A stretch of DNA of 64,000 nt from Cryptomeria japonica (lineage: Eukaryota > Streptophyta > Pinopsida > Cupressales > Cupressaceae). The notes beneath the pieces are model-generated. The model was given only the letters and a program-made list of their open reading frames with translations, was not told the DNA's origin and searched no databases. Positions 1-11,548 of this stretch are shown piece after piece. The position numbers and the translations under genes were made by a program. The stretch lies in assembly GCF_030272615.1 (NCBI RefSeq), contig NC_081414.1, positions 49,154,501 to 49,218,500 of the forward strand. Reading direction: 5' to 3'. Position 1 is the first letter of the stretch, and every line of letters starts with the position of its first letter.

Positions 1-295
1 TTAATTTTTATAGTTAGATTTTTAATATCCCAAATCTTTTATTCTTATAATTATTTTATAATAATTCACTTAATATTTGCAATATAATACTTCATCAAAT
101 GTAATATTAGAATACATTTAAATGTTACCTATAATCTTCTATCAGCTATCCCTTGAATATCCTATAAATGTAAGTGCTAATTTTATTTGGAAAGACTTCA
201 TCTCATAAACACCGAGAAAAAAACAAAACGCGTAAACAAAGAGGAGCTCATCTCAGAAAATGATACCTCAACTGAAGCATTGCAACTTGTCTGAA

Positions 296-301
296 CACGT
301 G
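296..301. promoter_or_regulatory. G-box hexamer upstream of SAUR
   Basis: A perfect CACGTG palindrome lies about 455 bp upstream of the SAUR ATG. G-boxes bind bHLH and bZIP factors and are common in auxin- and light-responsive SAUR promoters. That is family knowledge; a single hexamer can occur by chance. Confidence 0.3.
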
Positions 302-360
302 ATTATTTAATCGTTCCATAAAGCATTTTAGAGATTACGATCAACAAAATTATACGACTC

Positions 361-508
361 ATTTATTTAAAAAGAATTGGGCAAAGTTGACAATCGATAT
401 AGATGACGATATCAGTTGACCAAGGTGTGTTTGATTTTATTTAAAAAGAATTGGGCAAAGTTGACAATCGATATAGATGACAATATCACATGAGCAAGGT
501 GTGTTTGA
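361..508. repeat. 74-bp tandem duplication in the SAUR promoter
   Basis: Two copies (361-434 and 435-508) share the block from the A/T run through AATTGGGCAAAGTTGACAAT to the CAAGGTGTGTTTGA end, with few mismatches. The TTGAC core of each copy resembles a WRKY W-box. The duplication doubles any site it contains about 250-400 bp upstream of the start codon. Confidence 0.85.
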
Positions 509-755
509 CAAAATCAAACACAAGTCATGCTTAGTTATAATACTTCCCCCACGTATTTGAGTCATTGTCAAAGACTCAAGCCCGCGTATCTTGAAAAGAT
601 AAAAAACGACCCGTCTTCTGAAGAATGTTTAAAAGAAACTGTTACGCTTCGTTTTCTAAATAATCTTCCTCGTACATAGTCCTTCAAATCCCTCCCGATT
701 GTGGCTTCAAAAGAGCTTAGAGCAAAGGCCTGGTGCAGAAGCTAGGGAGGAAGAC

Positions 756-1091
756 ATGGCGGGGAGGTTTAGAAAGAAGGTATGCAAGTTATTAGGGGCT
801 CTTAAAATGGATGCAGGCAGCAGCAGATATGCCTTACTGGGCACTGAAAGTAAGCAAGATGATCAAGATATAAGGAATAGGATTCGCAAAGGCTATTTTC
901 CTGTGTGTGTTGGAGTGGAGAAACACCATTTTTTTGTGCCCATAGAATATTTGAAGCATCCGATGATACGCTCTCTTCTGGCCATATCTGAGGAAGAATA
1001 TGGATTTCAGCAGATGGGGGTGCTCAACATTCCATGTGACGTGCACAGCTTTCGCCTTGTGCTATCTATCGTTCGTTCTCATCAGTTGTAA
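756..1091 (+). CDS. SAUR family protein (small auxin-up RNA), 111 aa, intact
   Basis: This is a single-exon gene for a small auxin-up RNA protein. Such proteins bind and inhibit PP2C.D phosphatases, activate plasma-membrane H+-ATPases and promote cell expansion. The central SAUR domain is visible: KGYFPVCVG, the FFVPIEYLKHP segment, then a SEEEYGF-like acidic stretch and a closing IPCDV segment. The N terminus is basic (MAGRFRKK). The ATG at 756 is chosen because the in-frame reading further upstream, from 699, opens with TTG and has no ATG. Length is normal for the family (about 90-180 aa) and there is no frameshift. The promoter region has a 74-bp duplication and a G-box. A 95-bp-spaced duplication begins at the last codons and runs into the 3' flank. 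A decayed paralogue lies at 24.5 kb beyond the Tat element. Family assignment is firm; the subgroup is not determined. Confidence 0.93.
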   Translation: MAGRFRKKVCKLLGALKMDAGSSRYALLGTESKQDDQDIRNRIRKGYFPVCVGVEKHHFFVPIEYLKHPMIRSLLAISEEEYGFQQMGVLNIPCDVHSFRLVLSIVRSHQL

Positions 1092-1243
1092 CACATTATC
1101 ATTGCAGCTTATATATATGAATAACAATGCAACTATGCTGCTGCTATTTGATTAGAACATCTATCTTTCAATCTGATCAGTTGTAACACATTACGTTGGA
1201 GCTTATAATTAACAATGTGACTATGCTGCTGCTATTTGATTAA
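1081..1243. repeat. Imperfect direct duplication across the SAUR stop codon
   Basis: Copies at 1081-1155 and 1176-1243 share ATCAGTTGTAACACATTA and CTATGCTGCTGCTATTTGAT at a 95-bp offset. The first copy contains the last codons and the TAA stop of the SAUR gene; the second is 3' flank. Confidence 0.8.
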
Positions 1244-1518
1244 ACTATCAACAGGGTACAAAAATTATGAACACATAACTCGTTTAGTATATATTTTTAT
1301 CTTTCATCAAAATTATAATATACTTGTTTCTATTTTTGAGTTTAGTTTTATTTCCTAATTTAGCTAGCTAGGGGAAAGGATCTAGTAGTTGTGCAACCTA
1401 ACTTCGCACTTCTCAAAATCTTAAGTGGAAATTTCAAATCACTCTGATTTTTTTACAGCAACTTACTTGGCAAGTCCCCTGCTTATAACTAAGGTTTTGG
1501 GGCCACATCATCAAATAT

Positions 1519-1627
1519 GATGCCACATCAGCATGCTTTTTGGCAAGGTGTCCAAAACAGCCCAAAAAAAAGCGAGACCAATAGGTGTGCAAAAAGGCCC
1601 CAATACTTGTGCAGCTGATGTGGCATC
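1519..1627. repeat. 14-bp perfect inverted repeat with ~80-bp loop
   Basis: GATGCCACATCAGC at 1519-1532 is repeated as its exact reverse complement at 1614-1627. It could be the core of a small foldback or MITE-like insertion. No target duplication was identified. Confidence 0.5.
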
Positions 1628-2530
1628 ACATGATTGGTTACTTTTCACAACAAATGGTATATTTCATTCAATTATTGGTACTTATCATACAACTATTGGT
1701 GCGATGTTATACAAAGGTTGGACATTAAATCAGCAAGTATGGGGTATTAAATCAATAACTTCTATCACAAGAATTGGAACGTGCTCAACTATTGGGTCCT
1801 TTTCCCTATTTAACTTGATTTAACCATCAAGTTGTTTGTTCTTCATTTGACTCGTGAAGTACAATCACAATTAAGAATTTATTATATTTCAATTATCATT
1901 ATGATGAATCATCAATGAGTACAAATTTCATTTCACATTATTTATTTCATAATAATTGAAATAATTGATGTTATTAGATTGTAAGAGAAGTACAATTCAT
2001 TAAGTATAAGGATGTTGAGTATCTATTTTTGTATCATAACCACTTACAACATAATTTGAAGCATTATTATTAGATTCAAAATTACCAAGTACAATTTACA
2101 ATAAGTATTCTCTAGTACATTAGAGAGTTAATAGTACAACTTAGCATATATGGGACAATCTTCCAATACTAAATGTCTATCATTAAGCTAGTGTTCAATG
2201 AACAATATTATAGGTATAATTAGAAGATTGTTGTTATTCTCTAGTCACATATTTCACATTCTATAGCTCTAATGTTACAAGGTATGGATAAATGTGTCAT
2301 CATACAAATACTTTACAACCCAACCAAAGGATATTATGTCATTTCTCACACTAACCATAAAAAATTCATGACCATTCTTTCATCAAGAGGTTTATTTGAG
2401 TAGAATTTGTAAGAGTTGTTGATCAACCCCATAGGACCCCAAAGATCACTTCCAACTTGAAAAAAAAAATCTAGACAAGAGAAGCAATGGAAATATTATT
2501 ATAGTGTCATAAATTACAACTTGTGCTAAT

Positions 2531-2682
2531 TTCACACTTGTGCATTGCGTTTAGTGCATTTATGAAAAAACCTCTAATCGTGATTTCATGATTCTGACTT
2601 TATAGGTTCACACTTGTGCATTGCATTTAGTGCATTTATGAAAAAACCTCTAATCGTGATTTCATGATTCTGACTTTATAGG
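2531..2682. repeat. 76-bp tandem duplication, one mismatch
   Basis: Copies 2531-2606 and 2607-2682 differ only at GCGTTT versus GCATTT. Near-identity implies a recent event. Confidence 0.9.
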
Positions 2683-3640
2683 TGGTACATATGAGATATT
2701 AGTAGCATGCGGTTTGATTTTTTGAAGATATTGATCAAATGGGATCATGATGTGTAGATATTTGCACGACGTGCTAACATCCCAATAAATTCTGAGATTC
2801 AAATGAGAATATTTTGCATAGTTTACCTTTGATATGTGTCACAGTGGCCAAGCATGCTTGTAATGGCTCCTCCCGCACATTTAAAGCAACAAAACTATTT
2901 TCCTTCCTTAATTTTGATATATTCTTGGACAATCTTCTTTCTCTTTGCTCTCCTTCTCTCTTACATAGCGAAGATCTATCGATCTTCTCTAAGCTCTTGG
3001 ATGCTCACAATAACCAAGAATGTTCTCATTGCAAATCAGTAACGTCTACTATCTCAAGAGATGAGCCAAAACTGCAAGTCACACTCTCTTGTGCATGCCA
3101 TTTAATAATCTTGTCTATTATTTCATGATCTCATCTATTGTCTATATATTGTGATAGGCGTTCTCCTCCATAGTGAGGTTTGTTTCTATCACTCATCTAT
3201 TTTAATTTATGTGTTTGATTTGGCTGAGGAGGAAACACCAAAATGATTGTTTGACTAAGGAAAACCTCTATATATCTACCAACACTTTTCCCATATCCAT
3301 GTGTGCAAGTAAACAAGTCTAGCAGATTACGATCTTTTGTCTAGATATTAGTGTAGACATATAGATGTATTTGTAGCATGTTGATATTCAAGACCAAGAG
3401 CTAACCTGATTGGTATAATAATCTATTGCTTTTGTACTTTCTATTTCTATAGCTTAGACACTTTTATCATACTTTACTTTTTTTATTTTTAAGCGTTTTC
3501 AGTTTTATCCTCCTTAGAAAACTTAGCATAAAATCTAATTTTTAGCATTTCTTCATTAGTTCACTTGAGAATTTTAATGTTGAGGTAATCGAGGGCTATT
3601 TTCTCCTTGAGACTTCATTATCTTGAGAGTAGTAAATCCC

Positions 3641-3675
3641 CTCCTTTACATTTTGGTGAACCCAATGTGAAGCCA
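3641..3675 (+). mobile_element. Possible Tat-type LTR end plus tRNA-Trp-like primer site (relic)
   Basis: The sequence CTTTACA at 3644-3650 is followed by TTTTGGTGAACCCAATGTGA. This resembles the primer site of the intact element at 21,541-21,560 read on its own strand, with a few changes in the middle. It could be an old element on the plus strand whose 5' LTR ended at 3650. No partner LTR or polyprotein was recognised nearby. Confidence 0.35.
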
Positions 3676-3679
3676 TGTC

Positions 3680-6600
3680 AGATCTTTTGATTAAAAGATT
3701 TAATATATTTGATAATGCATTTTCAAAAGAGTATTTCATATGCTAGAGGATTCCTGGATGATTCCCTAGAGGCATCTCCTTGTAGTTAAAAACTAGTTAT
3801 ACAAACTCCATTACTAGAATATTTTTCCATGTAAGATGAGAAGATTGTGAATGCTATTGTAGTTATAATTTTCAAAATATTCCTCCATTATAATTTTTGA
3901 TATCAAAATTGGGCCTACTAAACTAGTTATTATTGGTTGATATCATTTAGTGTTCATCTAATATTGTCATTGCACAACCTATGTATGTACATGATGTGCT
4001 CTATTTTTTTATATGATTGACTATAATCCTACATCATTTGCATTTCTATCTATTGTCAATATTGAGGCTTACTATACTTCACCCTTGGTTGATGAAAATT
4101 TCTATTGATGGATTTTTTAGGATTTTCATCTATGTGACTCATGTGAGACCCGATATTTTATATGTATGGACAATTATCTCTCAATCCATGTAGGAGCACC
4201 ATGAGCTAAGCTAGAAAGTATCCAGGAAAATTATCCACTACATTTAGGGAACTCATAACTATGGGATTAATTATACAACAAGTATGGATATAAACTTGAC
4301 AACACACACATTTATATTAGGAAATTCATTCTAAGGATCACAAGTCTACTTTAGGGTATTGCTTCTTCCAGTCCAAGTTTTTTTGTTGAGATAAAACTAG
4401 TCTTCAATTGTTCTTTCATCTTCAAAGGTTTAGTATCGAGTATCACATAATGCTATCACTAAGGCTATTTGAATTTAAGATATTCTTATTAAGTGTGGAA
4501 TTCTATTAGAATATATCATATTCATATTTTGTAATCACCAAAGCATAATACAAATATCAAGGAATCCAATCCATATCTAGAGCACCTATATTGAGATACA
4601 AATGCACTATATATCAAAAGTTGGTTCACAATCATGTCATTGATCTTTAGTGCAATTCAAAATTAGATAGGATCATATAAATCTTCACTATCTACTTTGG
4701 GGGCCTTCTTATTCCTAATATTTCTTCTATCTACTTTGGGGGCCTTCTTATTCCTAATATTTCTCCTAATTCTAGGTTTCAATTTTTTCTCTCTGCACTT
4801 TATGGAGGCTTTTTTTAATTTTTGTCTGGAAGGAGATTCTTCTCTTTGGGTAAAATTGATTTTTACACATGAGTACCTCATAAAATTTCTTTTTTCAAGA
4901 TCCACTTTTTTCATACTTAAGACATATTTAAAGGAGGGTGCTATTGTAATTTTTATTTCATTTTCCTAGGTTTTTTCTAGACTTCTATTATGAATTCGTA
5001 GGTTAATAAAATGAATTTAATTAGTTGAATGGGTTGTTAAGGCGTCATCACCCCAAGAAAATTAAACTTATAATTTTCAGGTGTCTTTTTGGTCTCTCCT
5101 TATTGGTTGGTCTTTCCACCTCTACCCTTTCTTTAAGTCTACCTAGATACACACTACCTGGCTTATATTTTTAATCTTTTTAGTAGCTTTTGTTTGTGAC
5201 ACATTAATTCAATCTTGTTATCTAAATAATTATACATCTCTTAGAAAATATAATTTGTATTTGAATTATTTATTTATAGTTCCACGGGTTATTTATCTCT
5301 TATAATTCTTCCAAGTTAATCATTTGTTTCATATTTTTAACACATTTGAACCTATGCACAACTTAATTAAACTATTTTTTTCATTCGAAGGGAATGATGA
5401 TATACACTGTCAACGGAAGGTACTCCATTTTATGGTATATGTTCATTCAATGGTATTTTATATTTTTTGGAATCTTAGGCTCATTATTTTTCCTTATCCC
5501 ACAAGTTGGGTACACTATTGTCATATTGCCCCATGACTAGATCTTTATTACATGAAATATCATGACCATTAAACCAAATACAAGATCATTTGTCTAAATA
5601 GATCATTTTATGTTCTCATTTCTTATTGTTCCTATTTCCTAGATAATTAAGAAAGCCCTTGTTTTCTAACTATTATTTAATTGCAAGATAGAATTGAGTC
5701 AATAAATATTTTTCCTTTATTTTGTAAGCTTCCATAGAGAGTCTACACTGAAGAATGAACCTACACAATGCTATCCCGTGAGGACAATTACTTTCTTAGA
5801 CCTCATTTGATATGTATAAAATTTTACATTGCATGGATGTTTTGGAATGCTCAATGCTTTGAACTACATGATAAATTTAGGATTCATATGCATCTCATAG
5901 TGGAGGAAAAGTATAATAGTTAAATTTACATAGAATTTACAATTTTATTTAGTTTTGTTCCTAGTTTGGAGAAAAAATATCTTGACATATTTACATATTG
6001 AAAATGATACACCATTTTATGAATTGATGCCCATCCTCCTAAACTTTACTCGTCCATGCACACAAATACCCTCACACATTTAGCAACAATCTTATCCTTA
6101 TATAAACACTCTAATGCACTCATCTTCTAATCTATAGATTTATTGCATTCATTCATGCACCTCCTGAAATATAGTCACTATATATCTACATATGATTGTT
6201 TTCCCTAATCCTACCTAGGATCATATTTATAATCACAAAGTCAAAATCATACTTGAAATTTTCCAAATCTTTATAAAATTGAAATAAATTTATTGTCCCC
6301 TTTATTTTCCTACTAAAAGACTACATACTTATTTTACTAAGTTTGATGATATGTGCTAGTATTTAAATGCATTCATTAGCATTCATTTTATCATCTATCC
6401 ACATCATCTAGAATACATGAGTCCTCTCTCATTTTAGAGTATTAAAGAAGTAATAAATAAGAAAACATTTGGATCTAGTACACTAAAAGGAGTAACATAT
6501 CAACAATGACATTCTTTGGTGATTCTCTATTATCATCAAACTAATTCATATATATCAAGGATTGATGTAGGAGAACATGTCTCCTTACAACATTATGACA

Positions 6601-7190
6601 ACCCTTTCGGGGTGCTTAAATATTGTTAGTTAATAGATATTAGAAAATAAAACAAAATATGATTAACCAAATAAACAATATAAGAGAGGTAAACATTGTA
6701 AAGGTTCAAATCTAGACATGGAGGATAAATCCATGATCATGGACCTAACCTAGACCCTAGCAAACTTGATCCTAGATTGAGCAAAGGTTCAATACAAGAT
6801 CTAAGCACTATATTAGTAAAAATATTGTTCCTTTAGGATAAAGATTGTTAAAGTTCAAAATTCTCATCAAACAACACGTATTCTTCAATCATGAAACTAA
6901 ATACATTATCCAAGCCTTCTATTTAATTTTAAAATAGATTAACTCATATTTATCATACATTAAATCTAGGATAATTGTACTTTTGTGAATGAATTTCATT
7001 GAATTAACTTAAATCACACTTAAAGAAAGTTTGTTTTTTTACACTAGATAACCTTGCTCACTAATCAATAAAAATGACTTTATATTTAATATATATTTAA
7101 ATATCAAATAATTTAATATCTAAAATAAACTAATAATAAAAAATAAGACAAATATTTATCCCTTTTAAAAATTAATTACTAACCAATAAA
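3680..7190. other. AT-rich intergenic DNA, no gene seen
   Basis: About 3.5 kb without recognisable protein, RNA gene or intact element. The only clear structure is the 39-bp tandem duplication at 4688-4765. The right end holds the CTATT target site of the Tat element. Confidence 0.55.
4688..4765. repeat. 39-bp tandem duplication
   Basis: CTATCTACTTTGGGGGCCTT and the following TTATTCCTAATATTTCT segment occur twice at a 39-bp offset. Confidence 0.85.
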
Positions 7191-7195
7191 CTATT
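7191..7195. repeat. Target site duplication CTATT (left copy)
   Basis: CTATT directly precedes the TG of the left LTR. The same five bases directly follow the CA of the right LTR at 23512-23516. A 5-bp duplication is standard for Ty3 integrases. Confidence 0.95.
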
Positions 7196-9168
7196 TGATG
7201 CTCTACAAAAAGGATTAGAAAATCTATTTGATGGCAACACACACAAGAGCACAAGAAACAAACGTTAGTGTTAGCAACAAAAGATTATCCTAAACAGGCA
7301 TATCAAGAGAGATATTAAGCATGAAATAGAAAGCATATAAACATAGAATGAAATAGCTAATCAAGATGCTCATAGTTGCTCCTCCCTTGTTCCTCTCCTC
7401 TCCAAGTCCCAAATGAGTGTAGCTCTCAGCTTTTAGCACTAGCCATGGATGCCATATGGAGATTCAAGATGGTTGAATATGATAAGCAAATACTATGCAA
7501 GAGTAGATAGTGATGCTATGAAAAAGCTCTATGCTAATGCCAGTATAACAACAATACTCTAAAATGCTTCTCTTTTTGCTTGAGGAGAAGGGTTCTATTT
7601 ATAGAAGAAATGGGGAAATGAAGGGTTAAGATTGAATGGTTTAATCAAGGGCCAAGTTTGAAAGTTGGGGATCCATGTGCACAATTGACACCAATAAAAT
7701 GGTGACAAGTGTCAACATAGGATTGGGTTGAGAGAAGAGGTTGGAGGCATTAAAGGCCTGAGAAGACCTCATGGTTATCTAGAAGGTAAGGGTCAAGTCT
7801 AAATTAAGATTACCCACTGGATTAGGAGTTAATCCAAGGATAAACCTTTGTGCAAATGATTAAGAGATAATCATGGTCAAAGCATTAAAGGCTTGATGAG
7901 ACCTTTGGGTTGGGTAGAGGTTGAGTCAAAACAAATGTTTTAACCATGTGGGAGGGTTGAATTAACCATTAATGGTTATTGGAGACTTTGGGGATTAAGT
8001 GGTTGAAGGTTGAAAGCCTTCAATCGTTATCAAAGACTTTGAGCCATTTAGTGGTTGAAGGTTGGAAGCTTTCAAAGGTTATCCAAGACTTTGAGGGTTA
8101 ATTTGTTGAACACACAAAAGCATTAATTGCTTTTCAAAGACTTTGGAGTCTTTGAGAAGTGACTCCAATTTGCTTAGGAATGTGACAATATTTAGGGGAT
8201 GGATTAGGCTAATTAGGAAGGGTTTAGAAGAATCTAGAATGGGTTCAGGCATACAAGTGGATTTTGTAGGAAAATGCAAGTGGGAGAAATTTTGGTATTT
8301 TCAATTAAAATAAAATCATTTATTTCAATTAAATGGTGTAAGTTGAATTTGGATAAATATTTAAATAAATATTAATTTATTTAAATGAGAAAAATGAAGA
8401 TAAAGCATTAAAATGCTTGAAGACTTTGAGGGAAACCATTAAAGGCTTGAAGACTTTAAGGAAAACCATTAAAGTCTTTAAGAAGACTATAGAAGGAAGC
8501 CATCAAGTTTGAAGACTTTAAAGCCATCAAGTTTGAATACTTTAAGGGAAACCATTAAAGGCTTGAAGACTTTAAGGAAAACCATTAAAGTCTTTAAGAA
8601 GACTATAGAAGGAAGCCATCAAGTTTGAAGACTTTAAAGCCATCAAGTTTGAATGCTTTAAGGGAAACCATTAAAGGTTTCAAGTGGGTGAGGATAAATA
8701 GGATTTTAAATAAATAATTTATTTAAAATAGTTGTGCAACTTGCTTTTGTAGGAAAATACAAGTGGGTGGAGGATAAAGGTGATTTAAATAAATTATTTA
8801 TTTAAAATAATTGTGCAACTTGCTTTTGTAGGAAAATACAAGTGGGTAGAGGATAAAGGTGATTTAAATAAATGTTAATTTATTTAAATGTGAGAGGTGG
8901 GATTTTGGGGGATTTAAATAAATATTAATTTATTTAAATGTGAGAGAATATTTTAATTAAATAAATATGATTTATTTATTTAATTAATGGTCTGAATTTG
9001 GTTAAGTGAATTAAATCAAATAAATTGAATAATTTATTTAATTAATAGGAGAATAGGGTTAAGATGAATTAATTAAATATTAATTTAATTAATTATTAAT
9101 TGATGGTTAAATAATCAAATAAATACTAAGTATTCATTTAATTAAGTGGACAGATTTATGTGACTACA
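7196..9168 (-). repeat. 3' LTR of the Tat-type element (1,973 bp)
   Basis: It begins TGATGCTCT and ends TGACTACA on the plus strand. Its length exceeds the other LTR by 24 bp because of one extra unit in the AAAGCCATCAAGTTTGA-type internal tandem repeats (about 8400-8660). The right part is rich in AATAAATTTATTT-like AT blocks. Confidence 0.95.
8400..8660. repeat. Internal tandem repeats of the LTR
   Basis: Short modules such as CCATTAAAGGCTTGAAGACT and GCCATCAAGTTTGAA recur. One 24-bp step is missing from the equivalent place in the right LTR (about 22,877), which indicates slippage after insertion or during reverse transcription. Confidence 0.85.
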
Positions 9169-9181
9169 TTTGCCCCTCTTT
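9169..9181 (-). other. Polypurine tract of the Tat-type element
   Basis: On the element strand this reads AAAGAGGGGCAAA and abuts the 3' LTR. It is the expected RNase H-resistant primer for plus-strand DNA synthesis. Confidence 0.9.
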
Positions 9182-11548
9182 GAGACGGTGCGGTTTATCG
9201 CGTCGTTTCAAAGAAAGAAAAATAGGTGTGAAGAAATGCCCCATAAAATGTAAATTTAATGGGTGGTATGCCCCCTCGAGAGATGGGCCGAATGTTTTTT
9301 TTTTTTTTAAAAAAAAAATCGGGCGATCTCTCGAAAAAGAATGAAAAGTGGAGGGGAGGTAGAATAGAAGAAATTAGAACTAATGATGAAAGAATGGGAG
9401 AAAATGGAGTGAATATGAAGAAACAACAAGCCAGCGAGTACCCTGAGGTCATGCAAGAGATACATAGCAGATGTAGTGTGGGGTTTTGATTGATGCTATA
9501 CAATTGATCAAAATTGGTTGGACAATCTGGTGCAATCGGTTGAATTGCCCCGGTCAAGTCAAAGCGTGACAGTTGATGTCAGTTGGTCGCTTGAACATGA
9601 TAAAGTCTGAGTAAGTGAATCAAAGTGACCTAATGGTGACTTAGACAATTGATGTAATTGTCCGATGAAGTCAAGGTATATGAAGCAAAATACTCGTTGA
9701 GACGTAGACAATTGATGTAATTGTCCGTTGGATTGTGTTTGATTGGTTGATCAATTGATAGTGTGTGCGTGTGATGGATGGTTGTGGGGAATCATGGCAA
9801 CCCCGTTGAGACTAGGTCATTATGATAAATGCCTGATGTAGTCTAGGATTACCATAATCGATTACCTGTTGAGACCCGAAGATACTTGATCAGAGTATAT
9901 GTTGATAGTCTAGGTGTGTGGGAGTCAATGTATCTGTGTAGATAGAGTAACTGGCTTAATTTTGTGGATGAGTGAGGATGGGAAGCGATGAAGGGATTAG
10001 GATGATGTTGATGATCAAGATAGGGAGGGTGAGGGGGGATTTGATGTTAGATAGAAGATATGGAGGACTTATGACTCATTCCTATGGAAGAAGAGGAAAA
10101 TAGAGTATGCATTATTATGACTATGTATGCATGATATGCAGCTATTATGAATGTATGGATGGGTGGAATGCAACGAAATGCAATATATACAAATGAGATG
10201 GAATGACGATCCATGGTGCTTTATTTTTCATCATTGAGCTTTAAAATGTTGTAAGAAAATACAAGCAACTTGACATAAAGATTCAAGATGACCAGAGTAT
10301 TTCTTACATGGATTTTATATAGCAAGTTAATACAAGCAACTTGATATAATGGATCAAGTTGACCTAAGTATTGCTTGCGGAACAGACAAGGATTATCTCC
10401 ATTCATGCATGACTTGGATCGTCCTCCTTGATCTTAGGCTGATCATATCCTGAGACAAGTGCATACCGTAATAAGAAATAAAACCTTTATCCAGTTTGGA
10501 TGAGGTAGGAGGAACCAAAGAAAAAGCTTTGTACCTGCAACCAAATAGTATATATGCATAAAGAATAAAGAATATGGATCCTTGGTAATGGTTCATGCTC
10601 ATATGGTCGAGGTATACGCTATAGTCAGCAAGCCGTAATGATCTATGACTGCATTTTGCATAAGATCATGTAGCTTGGTGAACTTCCCACGTAGACACCA
10701 TTAGTACATGCCCCAGTACTTCATCGGAAATAATGCACAAACAAAACAAAACAATGCTGAAAAGATCTTGATACAGATAAACAAACGATTGTACTCACAA
10801 ATCAACCAAGTATTTGATAGCTTAACATAATTTTCTTGTCAAAGAAAATGTCATCTTGTCTTTGTTTTGGTAAGGAAGGATGCATCCTTGTTTTTAAAGA
10901 CAGGTTTGGATTGTTAATGTCGATTGTGTGGTTTGATTGGTAAATGGTCAGTGTGTGAGTAGTTGTCAATGTTTATTTTGTATCTGAGCGGATGAATATG
11001 TACAAGGTGTTGCCATATTTTTGTGTGATTTTTGATGTTTTCTGATGTTTTTGGATTTTGTATTGTTTTGAATGTTTTTGGATTTTGTTGAGACATTTTT
11101 GAATGTTTTTGATATTTTCTGATGATTGCCTGAATGAAGAGCGTAATGACATATAAGACAATGTAGAATCCACTTCCTTCATGAGGGTAAGGGTATTGCC
11201 CCCAGTTTGTAGACCTGACTATGAAAAGGTGGGATGCTAGACGCATGGAGTATTTTCTTAATTGCAGATCAAATAACAAGCCATGGTTTGGATGGATGGA
11301 TGTATGTGTGCATGAATGTGATCGCAATGAGCCTGAAAGATACTGGAGCCATTGCCTTTACAAGTGGCGCCTGTTTACCAGGTTTTCACCATCGCACTTA
11401 CCCAAGGTGCCACCGGAGTGGTTGTTCACCGTTTGGATGCATGATTTTTTTCTTTACTTTTGTGAATGTTTTTGTATTTTCTTCAGGACATTTTCTGAAT
11501 GTTTTTGGTATTTTCTGATGTGCAGTGGAGCCTGATGCTCTATACACC
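9182..11548 (-). other. 3' non-coding region of the Tat-type element
   Basis: This is 2.4 kb between the polyprotein stop and the polypurine tract. It contains a strong hairpin (9277-9333), a duplicated ACAATTGATGTAATTGTCCG block (about 9640-9735), a duplicated TACAAGCAACTTGA block (about 10,260-10,355), and many copies of a TTTTTGAATGTTTTTGG-type module (about 11,020-11,520). No conserved frame was recognised. Long, repeat-prone 3' regions are typical of Tat/Ogre elements. Confidence 0.75.
9277..9333. repeat. Imperfect hairpin near the 3' end of the element
   Basis: CGAGAGAT plus a GGGCCGAAT block and a T run pairs with an A run, an ATCGGGCG block and ATCTCTCG. The stem is about 26 bp with a few mismatches and almost no loop. 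Confidence 0.7.

Larger units (their letters stand above)
1244..3640. other. AT-rich intergenic DNA without a supportable gene
   Basis: I see no conserved protein. Short open frames near 1.5 kb and 2.8 kb lack family motifs and codon structure. The stretch contains an inverted repeat (1519-1627) and a 76-bp tandem duplication (2531-2682), listed separately. Confidence 0.6.

Noticed and set aside
699-755. N-terminal extension of SAUR to 699
   Set aside because: The codon at 699 is TTG and no ATG lies in frame before 756; MAGRFRKK is a normal SAUR start.
2420-2500. Minus-strand text resembling a copia integrase (GSDLWGPMG)
   Set aside because: Only about ten residues match, with no supporting motifs around it.
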